Of a stretch of DNA of 64,000 nt, positions 50,868-58,332 are shown piece by piece. The DNA is taken from the NCBI RefSeq assembly GCF_001905465.1, contig NZ_LISX01000020.1, forward strand, positions 38,539-102,538. The letters run 5' to 3'. The translations under genes were made by a program, and so were the position numbers. The notes under the pieces were generated by a model. That model was given only the letters and a program-made list of their open reading frames with translations. It was not told the DNA's origin and did not search any database. This DNA is from Kitasatospora sp. CB01950 (GTDB lineage: Bacteria > Actinomycetota > Actinomycetes > Streptomycetales > Streptomycetaceae). Each line of letters begins with the position of its first letter. Positions within the stretch are counted from its first letter, which is position 1.

Positions 50868-51611
50868 TCACCTCAGGTGCCGGGCGAAGAACCGTGCGCC
50901 GGCGTCGAGTTCGTGGTGCGGGACGCCGGTGTGGCCGCCCAGGTTGGCGTGCAGGGTCTTCTCCTTCGAACCCAGGGCGTCGAACAGATCCAGCGCGGCC
51001 TGCCGGTCGTTGCCCTCGTCGTCCCACTGCAGCAGCACCAGCAGCGGAACGGAGACCCGCCGGGCCTCCTCGAACATCGCGGTCGGCACGAAGCTCCCCG
51101 CGAACAGGGCGGCGGCCGCGACGCGCGGCTCGACCGCCGCCAGCCGGACGCCGATGGAGATCACCCCGCCCTCGTAGCCGACCGGGCCGTCGATCTCCGG
51201 CAGCGCGAGGCAGGCGTCGATGGCGGCCCGCCACTCCGGGACGGCCTTCTCGACCAGGGGGAGGACCAGCGCGTCGACGATCTCGCCGGAGAGCGGCTCG
51301 CCCGCGGCCAGCGTCTCGCGCATCCGCGCCCGGGCCTGCTCGAGCTCGGGCCAGTGCGGACGCTCGCCGCTGCCGGGAAGCTCGATGGTGGCCGCGGCGA
51401 AACCGTACTGCGCCGCGTAGTGGCGGGCCCGCCCCGCCAGCCGGGGATACATCCTGCGCAGACCGAGCGGCGGGTGACCGACCAGGATCAGCGGAACCGG
51501 CGCGTCGGCGGACGCGGAAGGGGGCGTCCAGAGAATGCCCGGGATGTCGCCGAGGGAGAATTCGCGTTCGAGGACGCCGTCGTCGTGGCGCTGCTCGGAA
51601 GTGAAGTGCAC
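50868..51611 (-). CDS. Alpha/beta hydrolase
   Basis: This 247-aa protein of the dienelactone hydrolase-like class has ILVGHPPLGLRRMYPRLAGRARHYAAQYGFAAATIELPGSGERPHW and later LQWDDEGNDRQAALDLFDALGSKEKTLHANLGGHTGVPHHELD, giving the acid (Asp) and histidine. The nucleophile position reads GYEGGVISIG (Gly-x-Glu-Gly-Gly) rather than G-x-S-x-G, so it may be non-canonical or inactive. GTG 51611 is used, with AAAGG upstream. Confidence 0.78.
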   Translation of the reverse strand: MHFTSEQRHDDGVLEREFSLGDIPGILWTPPSASADAPVPLILVGHPPLGLRRMYPRLAGRARHYAAQYGFAAATIELPGSGERPHWPELEQARARMRETLAAGEPLSGEIVDALVLPLVEKAVPEWRAAIDACLALPEIDGPVGYEGGVISIGVRLAAVEPRVAAAALFAGSFVPTAMFEEARRVSVPLLVLLQWDDEGNDRQAALDLFDALGSKEKTLHANLGGHTGVPHHELDAGARFFARHLR

Positions 51612-51835
51612 GGTCGTGCCTTTCGGGAGTGCGGTTTGAAACGGCGCTCCCGGACGACCTATCGTCCGACCGTGACCCCGGAGGAGAGCACCCATGTCGA
51701 TCCTGCGTTCACGGGTACCACCTCCTTGTTCTCTCGCACGGCTTTCGGAAACGTAGCAGCGGCCGCCCTGCTCCGGCAAACGGATTTCGACGCGAACCCC
51801 GAAGGACGGCGGGCGGCCGTACGGAGGTACCGGCC

Positions 51836-52468
51836 ATGCTGGTGTGGATCAACGGACCGTTCGGCGGCGGCAAGACACAGACCGCCCACAACCTGGCCCG
51901 CCGCCTGCCCGGCGCCGCCGTCTGCGACCCCGAGCACCTCGGCTTCGGCCTCCACCGGATGCTCCCGCCCGCGCTGCGGGGCGACTTCCAGGACCTGCCC
52001 GCCTGGCGCACCGGCACCGTCGAGATGCTCGACCTCGCCGCCCGTCGCCACCCCGGACCGCTGATCGTCCCGATGACCGTCACCGAGCCGGCGTACTTCG
52101 CCGAAACCGTCGGCCGACTGCGCGAACTCGGCCACGACGTCCGGCACTTCGCGCTGCTCGCGGACCGCGCCACGGTGCTGCGCCGACTCGCCGAACGCGA
52201 ACCCGTGCACCACCTGCGCCGCCTCGCGCACCTGCCCGCACCCGCCGGCGGCGAGAGCTTCGCCGTCCGCCGCCTCGACGACTGCCTGCGCCGCCTCGCC
52301 GAACCCGCCTTCGCCACCCACCTGCCCACCGACCGCCTGACCGTCACCCAGGTCGCCGACCGCATCGCCCACCTCACCGGCCTGCGCCCCACCCCCGACA
52401 CCGACACCCCCCTCCACGCCGCCCTCCGCCGCGCCGCCGTCAAAATCCGCCACCTGCGCCTCGACTGA
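51836..52468 (+). CDS. TmrB-like ATP-binding protein
   Basis: This 210-aa P-loop protein has Walker A INGPFGGGKTQTAHNLARRLP, then DPEHLGFGLHRMLPPALRGDFQDLPAWR, IVPMTVTEPAYFAETVGRLRELGHDVRHFALLA, and a C-terminal AAVKIRHLRLD. The order and spacing closely match TmrB, the tunicamycin-resistance ATP-binding protein of Bacillus. A role in resistance to a nucleoside antibiotic is inferred, not shown. It is convergent with the ferredoxin-P450 pair. Confidence 0.82.
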   Translation: MLVWINGPFGGGKTQTAHNLARRLPGAAVCDPEHLGFGLHRMLPPALRGDFQDLPAWRTGTVEMLDLAARRHPGPLIVPMTVTEPAYFAETVGRLRELGHDVRHFALLADRATVLRRLAEREPVHHLRRLAHLPAPAGGESFAVRRLDDCLRRLAEPAFATHLPTDRLTVTQVADRIAHLTGLRPTPDTDTPLHAALRRAAVKIRHLRLD

Positions 52469-52485
52469 ACGCGGTCGGGCGCGGC

Positions 52486-52512
52486 GCGGCCCCGGGCGGT
52501 GTCCGGGGCCGC
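52486..52512. terminator. Bidirectional terminator
   Basis: GCGGCCCCGG and CCGGGGCCGC form a perfect 10-bp stem with a 7-nt loop between the TmrB-like gene and the convergent ferredoxin gene. Confidence 0.65.
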
Positions 52513-52555
52513 AGTGCGGCCTTGCGTCGGACACCGGCCGGGGCCGGGGCGGCGG

Positions 52556-52789
52556 CTACCAGACCGGGGCGAGGAGTTCGCCGGTGGTGGGGTTGCGGAC
52601 GGCGATGGCCTCGACGGGGCACATTTCGGCGGCCTCGGTGAGGTCGTCGGAGGGGGCGGTCGTGGGGTGGACGGGGGTGGCGCGGCCGTTGGGGGCCAGG
52701 GTGAGCGCGTCGGGGGCGGTGCGGGCGCACAGGCCGCTGCCGATGCAGCGGGCCTGGTCGACCGTCACGGCGACGGGTGCGGCGCTCAC
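52556..52789 (-). CDS. [3Fe-4S] ferredoxin for the P450
   Basis: This 77-aa protein has the short P450-partner ferredoxin pattern: CIGSGLCARTAPDAL with two cysteines and AAEMCPVEAIAV with the third. Only three cysteines are present, so a [3Fe-4S] cluster is expected. It starts with GTG and overlaps the P450 stop by 4 nt (GTGA), so the two are translationally coupled. It carries electrons to that P450. Confidence 0.9.
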   Translation of the reverse strand: MSAAPVAVTVDQARCIGSGLCARTAPDALTLAPNGRATPVHPTTAPSDDLTEAAEMCPVEAIAVRNPTTGELLAPVW

Positions 52790-53997
52790 CAGGCGACCTC
52801 CAGGCGCAGCGGGCTGCGGGTGAGCAGTCCGGTGCGCCAGGCGATGTCCTCGACCGGGGTGGCCAGGCGCAGTTCGGGCAGGACGCGGGCGAGGTGGTGC
52901 AGGCCGAGTTCGAGTTCCATCCGGGCCAGCCAGGCGCCGAGGCAGTGGTGCGGGCCGGCGCCGAAGGTCAGCGACGGGGTGCCGAGCGGCGCGAACAGGT
53001 CGGTCGGGCCCGGCGGGTAGACCTCCGGGTCGAGGTTCGCGGAGGTGCTGTCGCAGGCGATGATCGCGCCCTCGGGGATCAGCACCCCGCCGATCTCGAC
53101 GTCGGTGACCGCCCGGCGCAGCTGCCCCGGCGCGGAGGTGCGGTCGCCGAGCGGGACGGTGCGCAGGATCTGCTCGGTCGCGGCGGTCGCCGCCGACAGG
53201 TCCTCGCCGATCCGCCGCCAGGCGTCCGCGTGTTCGGCGTCCAGCAGGTACACCAGCGCATTGCCGAAGCTGGTCATGGTGGTCTCGTGGCCGGCGATCA
53301 CCAGGCCGATGGTGAGCGAGGTCAGCTGCGCCTCGGTCACCCCGCCGGTCTGGTCGGCGGCCTGCACCAGCGAACTCACCAGGTCCTCGCCGGGGTTCTT
53401 CCGCCGGGCCAGCACCAGCTGGTACCCGAACTCGCTGAACTCCCCTATGGCGGTGCCGATTTCCTCGGCGGTGTAGGCCGTGGTGGACAGCGCGTGGTCG
53501 CTCCAGTGGCCGAGCCGGTCGATGTCCAGGCCCTCCAGCTCCATCAGCCGGCTGATCACCCGCACCGGCAGCGGCTTGGTGAGCGCCGCGACGACGTCCG
53601 CGGGCGAGCCGGAGGCAGCCAGGTCGTCCACCAACTCCCGTACCACGCCGTCCACCCAGGGCCGCCAGCGCTCGATCGCCCGCGGCGTGAACGCGCGCTG
53701 CACGGTGCGGCGGATCAGCTGGTGGTCGGGGCCGTCACTGTTCAGCATCGACGCCGGGTCGTCCAGGATGTTCGGCGTCAGGGTCAGCGGCGGCGCGTCC
53801 GGCGCGTACAGCGTGGCCCGGCCGAAGCCGGGGTGCGCCAGCGCCTGCCGGACGTCCGCGTGCCGGGTCAGCACCCACACCGGGGTGCCGGTCGGCAGCG
53901 CCGCCAGTCTCGGCGGGCCCGGCTCGGCGCGCAGCAGGCAGTGCAGGGGCACCAGCGGTTGTGCTTCGGATGCCTCGGGGTGCGCGGCGGCGGTCAA
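52786..53997 (-). CDS. Cytochrome P450
   Basis: This 403-aa protein is of normal length for a bacterial class I P450. It has the I-helix motif LVIAGHETTMTSFGN, the K-helix region AATEQILRTVPLG, and the heme-ligand motif FGAGPHHCLGAWLARMELEL. In the K helix the ExxR glutamate is glutamine (QILR). I chose the TTG at 53997 because AGGAGG lies 6 nt upstream; the longer frame upstream shows no family similarity. It is the first gene of a P450-ferredoxin operon. The substrate is unknown; no biosynthetic core genes are adjacent. Confidence 0.92.
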   Translation of the reverse strand: MTAAAHPEASEAQPLVPLHCLLRAEPGPPRLAALPTGTPVWVLTRHADVRQALAHPGFGRATLYAPDAPPLTLTPNILDDPASMLNSDGPDHQLIRRTVQRAFTPRAIERWRPWVDGVVRELVDDLAASGSPADVVAALTKPLPVRVISRLMELEGLDIDRLGHWSDHALSTTAYTAEEIGTAIGEFSEFGYQLVLARRKNPGEDLVSSLVQAADQTGGVTEAQLTSLTIGLVIAGHETTMTSFGNALVYLLDAEHADAWRRIGEDLSAATAATEQILRTVPLGDRTSAPGQLRRAVTDVEIGGVLIPEGAIIACDSTSANLDPEVYPPGPTDLFAPLGTPSLTFGAGPHHCLGAWLARMELELGLHHLARVLPELRLATPVEDIAWRTGLLTRSPLRLEVAW

Positions 53998-54163
53998 TTC
54001 CGTCCTCCTGGCGAGAGACTGCGGACTGCCGACCGGCAGCCACACCCGACCGTATGCGGCACACCGGCCCCGCAGCAGCATGGAATCCAGCCACCGTGGA
54101 ATCCCAACTGGTGGACGGGAGACGGAAATTGTTTCGAGTGAATTCGAGTGAACGCGGGGTCCG

Positions 54164-54568
54164 TCAGCCGGCGACGACGGCCAGCGCCTCGATCTCGATC
54201 AGCAGCTCCGGCCGGAACAGCGCCACCACCTGCATCGCCGAACTCGCCGGCAGCCGGGCCGGGTCGAGGTACGCCTCGCGGGCCTCGCGGATCGCCGGGA
54301 GGTACCCGATGTCGGTGACGAAAATGGTCAGCTTGACGACGTCCGCGAAGCCTGCACCGGCCGCCGCCAGGCAGCGGTCCAGGTTCGCGAACACCTGCCG
54401 GGCCTGGGCCGCCGCGTCGCCGTCGCCGACCACCCGGCCCTGCTCGTCGAGGGCGACCTGCCCGGAGACCTGGACCAGGCGGCCCGTGCCGGTGACCACA
54501 TGGGTGTAGTGGGCGGCCGGGGCGACGCCCGCCGGCTCGGCGATGTGGGTGAGGTGCGAGGAAGTCAT
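54164..54568 (-). CDS. RidA/YjgF-family protein
   Basis: This 134-aa protein has AHYTHVVTGTGRLVQVSGQVALDEQGRVVGDGDAAAQARQVFANL and the end SSAMQVVALFRPELLIEIEALAV. The conserved Arg of RidA (usually RxxxxV near the C-terminus) appears as FRPELLIE. These proteins hydrolyse reactive enamine or imine intermediates. The ATG at 54568 was used; an earlier ATG at 54577 is possible. It lies in the same direction as the ATP-grasp gene. Confidence 0.85.
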   Translation of the reverse strand: MTSSHLTHIAEPAGVAPAAHYTHVVTGTGRLVQVSGQVALDEQGRVVGDGDAAAQARQVFANLDRCLAAAGAGFADVVKLTIFVTDIGYLPAIREAREAYLDPARLPASSAMQVVALFRPELLIEIEALAVVAG

Positions 54569-54623
54569 GACGATCATCCTCGCGCACCGGCGCGGGCGGA
54601 CGCACGCCGATTTCGACCCGGGA

Positions 54624-55466
54624 TCAGCCCTCGACCCGCGGCAGCTCGCGCAGGAACGCCCGGTCGGAGTCGGGGAGTCGGCCGAGCGGGCCGGCCGCCC
54701 GCAGCACCACGTCCAGCACCGCGTCCGGCTCGCACGCGTAACCGCCGCTCGCCCAGGCCGCGTTGGCCTCCACCACCGCCCAACCCCCCGGCGTGCGGCC
54801 GACGTCCACCACCGCCGCGCTCGGCAGCGGCGCGCACTCGGCCGAGGCCGCCAGCACCTGCGCCGCGAACGCCGACAGCTCCGGGCCGTCCGACTCCGGG
54901 CCGTCCGACTCCGGGCCGTCCGACTCCGGTGCGTCCGACTCCGGTGCGGCAATGGACAGTTCGCCGTCGCGGGCGTACCGGGAGGCGGCCCGCACCGCGC
55001 CGTCCAGCACGAACAGCCGGTACTCGACGGCGAACCGCACCACCTCGCTGACCAGCACCGGCACATTTCCGTCCAGCAGCTCCGGGCCCGGCAGTTCGCT
55101 TCCGTCGCCGTACACCCGCGCCGCGAAGTGCTTGTCCGCCGGGGCCTTCACGAACGCCGGACGCGACAGCCGCCGGGCCGCCGCGAGCGTCGTCAACTCG
55201 ACGTCACGGCCGGTCAGTTCGCGGGGGAGCATGGCCAGCCACGCGGGCGACGGCTCCAACAGGCCGAGCCCGAGCGCCCCGCCGACCGCGTCCGCGAACA
55301 ACGGGCCGCCGTACAGGTGGACCTGACGATTCGTCAGCTCCCGTGGGGCGCGCCAGGAGGACGCCGTGAACGCCCGCATCCCGCGCCGGCCCGCAGCCGT
55401 GCGCAACTGCAGACCGGTCTCGTTGATCCGGGGCGCGAGCAGCAGGGTGGCGGCGGAAGTGTTCAT
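54624..55466 (-). CDS. ATP-grasp protein (DUF4343-like)
   Basis: This 280-aa protein fits the ATP-grasp fold with an N-terminal pre-ATP region (LLLAPRINETGLQLR), RPAFVKAPADKHFAARVYGDGSELP as the nucleotide-binding Lys region, and VVDVGRTPGGWAVVEANAAWASGGY with the metal-binding Glu/Asn. A short insertion of PESDG repeats (about residues 185-205) sits inside the fold. Related proteins ligate peptides or modify small molecules. ATG 55466 was used. Downstream lies RidA; upstream is a small unknown gene. Confidence 0.78.
   Translation of the reverse strand: MNTSAATLLLAPRINETGLQLRTAAGRRGMRAFTASSWRAPRELTNRQVHLYGGPLFADAVGGALGLGLLEPSPAWLAMLPRELTGRDVELTTLAAARRLSRPAFVKAPADKHFAARVYGDGSELPGPELLDGNVPVLVSEVVRFAVEYRLFVLDGAVRAASRYARDGELSIAAPESDAPESDGPESDGPESDGPELSAFAAQVLAASAECAPLPSAAVVDVGRTPGGWAVVEANAAWASGGYACEPDAVLDVVLRAAGPLGRLPDSDRAFLRELPRVEG
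55324..55336. promoter_or_regulatory. TGACG-N3-CGTCA palindrome, copy 6
   Basis: TGACG ATT CGTCA, inside the coding region of the ATP-grasp gene near its start (codons for ELTNRQV). Confidence 0.3.
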
Positions 55467-55581
55467 GGCGACGATCATGATGTGCCGAGAGGCCGTCCGG
55501 CCAGCGGTTTTCCCGCCGCCGCAGCAGCCGTGGCCGCAGCAGCCGCAGCCGCAGCCGCCGCCTCTGCCGGGCTGCCCCGGA

Positions 55582-55818
55582 TCAGCAGGCCGGCGGAAGC
55601 TGCGGGCACCCCCAGTCCGCGAGGTCGACCGGCGCTCCCGGCTCGTCCGTCAGGTGGCAGCAACTGCCGTACGGCCACGTCGTGACCGAATCCGGCCGAT
55701 GCCCTGCCGCGAACGGCTCGTGCGACCGGGTCGTGCCCGGCCACCGGCCCTCCTTGCCCGGCGCGTGCGCGACCGCCGTCGACTCCAGCGGCCCCTCACC
55801 GGTGTTGCCCACCGCCAT
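55582..55818 (-). CDS. Small hypothetical protein
   Basis: This 78-aa protein has a strong ribosome binding site (GGAGGAA, 6 nt before the ATG). The sequence has TTWPYGSCCHLTDEPGAPVDLADWGCPQLPPAC at the end, with four cysteines including a CC pair, and a polar N-terminus. No family is recognised. It lies upstream of the ATP-grasp and RidA genes on the same strand and could be co-transcribed. Confidence 0.6.
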   Translation of the reverse strand: MAVGNTGEGPLESTAVAHAPGKEGRWPGTTRSHEPFAAGHRPDSVTTWPYGSCCHLTDEPGAPVDLADWGCPQLPPAC

Positions 55819-55899
55819 GGCCGGTTCCTCCCCCGTTCGTCCGCCCCGCACCGGGGGCGGTGCGGCAGTCGCCGGAAGCCGGGCGGGCCGCCGGGTGGC

Positions 55900-56406
55900 T
55901 CAGAGGGTACGGCGCATCGCCAGCCGCGGCCAGCGGTCCAAGCCGTGCGCGACCTCCCGCGCCCGCACCTCCCGCAGCTCCGGGCCGAGCCGGTCCGCCG
56001 GCACCGGCCGGAACCCGCAACGCTCGTAGTACGGCGCGTTCCACGGCACCTCCGCGAACGTGGTCAACGTCAGCGCGGGCAGCCCCTCGGCCGCCGCGAC
56101 CTGCGCCGCATGCTCCAACAGCGCCCGTCCGACACCCTGCCGCGCGGCGTCCGGATGCACCGACACCTGCTCGACGTGCAGCGCGTCGTCCACCCGCTCG
56201 GCGATCAGGTACGCCAGCGGACGGTCCGCGTCGTCCACCGCCACCCACGCCAGCCTCGATTCGACGTACTGCGTCAACTCCTCGACCGACAGCGGCTCGT
56301 CCTCCGCGATCTCCGGCATCCCCACCTCGTGGAACCAGCGGCCGGCGGCCCGCTCGATCTCCTGAAGCACCGACAGTTCCTCGACCTGCACCGTTCGTAC
56401 CCGCAT
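55900..56406 (-). CDS. GNAT acetyltransferase
   Basis: This 168-aa protein has the acetyl-CoA motif VEQVSVHPDAARQGVGRALLEHA and WNAPYYERCGFRPVPADRLG near the end, typical of single-domain GNATs. The ATG at 56406 marks the end of host-like DNA; beyond it begins the mobile-element region. Confidence 0.85.
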   Translation of the reverse strand: MRVRTVQVEELSVLQEIERAAGRWFHEVGMPEIAEDEPLSVEELTQYVESRLAWVAVDDADRPLAYLIAERVDDALHVEQVSVHPDAARQGVGRALLEHAAQVAAAEGLPALTLTTFAEVPWNAPYYERCGFRPVPADRLGPELREVRAREVAHGLDRWPRLAMRRTL

Positions 56407-56529
56407 GCCGCCATTCTGCACGCCCCGACCGCTCGCCCCGACGCCCACCCCCGCCACCGCCGCCACCGGGGCGCCCACCACGACCTGCTCCGGTCGGCCA
56501 CCCCGAGGGCCGCACGCTGCCGCCGGCCG

Positions 56530-56811
56530 GCCCGTGGCGACCCGGCGGACCTCGGCGGCCTCCAGCGGGCCGCCGCGCAGCACCGACAGCCGATCCGCCG
56601 CCAGGGCGTTGTTGCCCTGGCCCACGTGGCCCGGCTGCACCGCTCCGTGGATCAGCGATGTCTCGATCTGCTGCGCGGCTTTCCTCGCGGCAACGAAGCC
56701 GACGATGACCTGTGGTCTTTCGTGGACCACCGGCTGCTGCCGTGGTGGCTTTGGCGTCATCACGCCGGCCAGCGAGTGCTCTGGCTGTTCCGTGACAGAT
56801 GGCGGGGTTGA
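56530..56811 (+). pseudogene. Unidentified C-terminal fragment
   Basis: A plus-strand frame reads GVVALAHVARLHRSVDQRCL, then LLRGFPRGNEADDDLWSFVD and RLLPWWLWRHHAGQRVLWLF, and stops at 56811. It looks like the tryptophan-rich end of a real protein, but no start precedes it and no family is recognised. Confidence 0.3.
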
Positions 56812-56848
56812 GGTGCTGGCCGATGGCGGGAACGGGAACGGCCACCAT

Positions 56849-56992
56849 CCCGAGCTGCCGGGCGACCTCGGCGATCGCATGACCCTCGGCGCTTTCCAGC
56901 ACGATTCGCGAGCGCAGGGCCAGCGCCTGCGCGCTCGACCGGCGACGCACCCACGACTGCAACATCTCCCGCTCGGCCCCGGTCAGCACCAT
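56849..56992 (-). pseudogene. IS630-type transposase, 5' fragment
   Basis: From the ATG at 56992, 48 residues read MVLTGAEREMLQSWVRRRSS and ALALRSRIVLESAEGHAIAE, the conserved start of IS630-family transposases with the first half of the HTH. After EVARQLG the sequence changes to unrelated DNA. The rest of the element is missing. Confidence 0.65.
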
Positions 56993-57047
56993 GGGCGGGA
57001 TCTTCGGTCCAGGACGGCTCACACCAGACCAACGACAAATATCCGAC

Positions 57048-57698
57048 TCAGCTTGACGTTTGACCTCGCTGAGCGTGGTGCTCCTTGATCGACTCAGCCC
57101 GTTTGATGGTCTTGCCAACGTCGTGGCGCTTGGCCCGGCACTTGTTCTTCGAGCCGGGAGGCCGTCCCGGTCCGGTCCGGTCCGGGACGGTTTCGGTGCA
57201 GCGGCCGGGCGGGTCGCCGTCGCGCGGACGTTGCGAAACCCCCGCCTCATCCGGGCTGGGGTGAGACGGCGGGGTTCGGCAGGGGTTCCCAAGGGCGGCG
57301 AAGGTCCTCAGCGAGCGGTCGGGCGAGGCGGAGTTGGGTGTGGGCGGCGATGATCAGCCAAGTCCACAGGTCGGCGGTATCCGCGCGGCGGACCTTCGGG
57401 GCGGTCCAGCCGAGAGTGTCTGCTTCATCAGCCGGAAAGTGCGCTCCAAGTCGAATCGTCGCAGGAACGACTGCCACCAGCGGTTCACATCCGCCGAGGC
57501 AGCGTTGACGGCCGAGCACCACAACCAGACCGGCTTCGGTTCGTGGTCGCCGGGCAGGTGCTCACTTTTCAGGCAGATCAACGTGCCGTGCAGGACAGGC
57601 AGTTCCTCCTCCGCATGGTCGAGCCACGGGCCGCGGTGGGCGAGCCTGGGGTGCATCCGGTCCCATGTGATCGCATCTGCGACGCCATAACGTGCCTC
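57048..57698 (-). pseudogene. DDE transposase remnant, N-terminally truncated and frameshifted
   Basis: Three minus-strand frames join to give the last two thirds of an actinomycete DDE transposase: ITWDRMHPRLAHRGPWLDHA, LICLKSEHLPGDHEPKPVWL, FLRRFDLERTFRLMKQTL, then (shift) LGWTAPKVRRADTADLWTWL, then RLTPARMRRGFRNVRAT, and finally VGKTIKRAESIKEHHAQR. At least two one-base shifts break the gene and its start is lost. It abuts the IS630 fragment. Confidence 0.7.
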
Positions 57699-57864
57699 TA
57701 TGTGTTTGGTCAAGGGGCCGGTGGCTGTCGGGAGGTGGTCTGACACCCTGGCGTGTGTGGGAGACGAGCCGACTGTTCCGGTGCAATGCCGATGAGGGCC
57801 TGCGGCCTTGTGACTTCTGTGGTCATTTGAGAGCAATAGTCAAGAGTTGTGGGTGAGCTGATTT

Positions 57865-58332
57865 TCAACTCTCGCTGCGGTGGCTGAGGGTGGCCTTCGC
57901 GGTGTTGCGGATCCGCTTGGTGCGACCGGCTTCGGCGAGAAGCTCGATGGCCTTGGTGTTCGTCCCGGCGGCGGTCTTTAGTTGGAGCCAGTTGGATGAC
58001 GCGAGCAGGTCGTCCGGCTGCCACGGCAGCTTGAGCGTGACGGCGCGGAACAGTGACCACTCCCGCAGGCGCTGAGCCAGGAAGGGGTGGTCGAGCGTGG
58101 CCTGGGTCATCGCCTGCACCCACCCCTGGTATACGGGACCGGGGTAGAGGCCGGCGGCTCGACGGTCCAGGTGACGCAGCACAGCGGACTGGGCCATCGT
58201 CTGGTCCGGATCGGTGAGCACGCGGCTGACCAGGTCGACCTCGTCCGGTTCGGCAACGCGCCCCAGCTCGTCGAGGTAGGCCGCGAAGCGGACGTGCTCG
58301 TCCGGGTTCTGCAGGACGTCGTTGACGCTCAA
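57865..58332 (-). CDS. Passenger gene coupled to the IS256 transposase
   Basis: This 155-aa protein begins at a TTG that overlaps the transposase stop (TTGA), so it is translated by coupling. It is all helical with HEAT-like character: SVNDVLQNPDEHVRFAAYLDELGRVAEPDEVDLVSRVLTD, then RHLDRRAAGLYPGPVYQGWVQAM, and a basic end (RTKRIRNTAKATLSHR). No domain is recognised. It fills the space between transposase and IS end. Possible roles are transposition control or host interaction. Confidence 0.7.
   Translation of the reverse strand: MSVNDVLQNPDEHVRFAAYLDELGRVAEPDEVDLVSRVLTDPDQTMAQSAVLRHLDRRAAGLYPGPVYQGWVQAMTQATLDHPFLAQRLREWSLFRAVTLKLPWQPDDLLASSNWLQLKTAAGTNTKAIELLAEAGRTKRIRNTAKATLSHRSES

Noticed and set aside
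55479..55581. Repeated GCAGCCGC run as a regulatory element
   Set aside because: It is simple-sequence slippage in a non-coding gap with no symmetry or nearby promoter.
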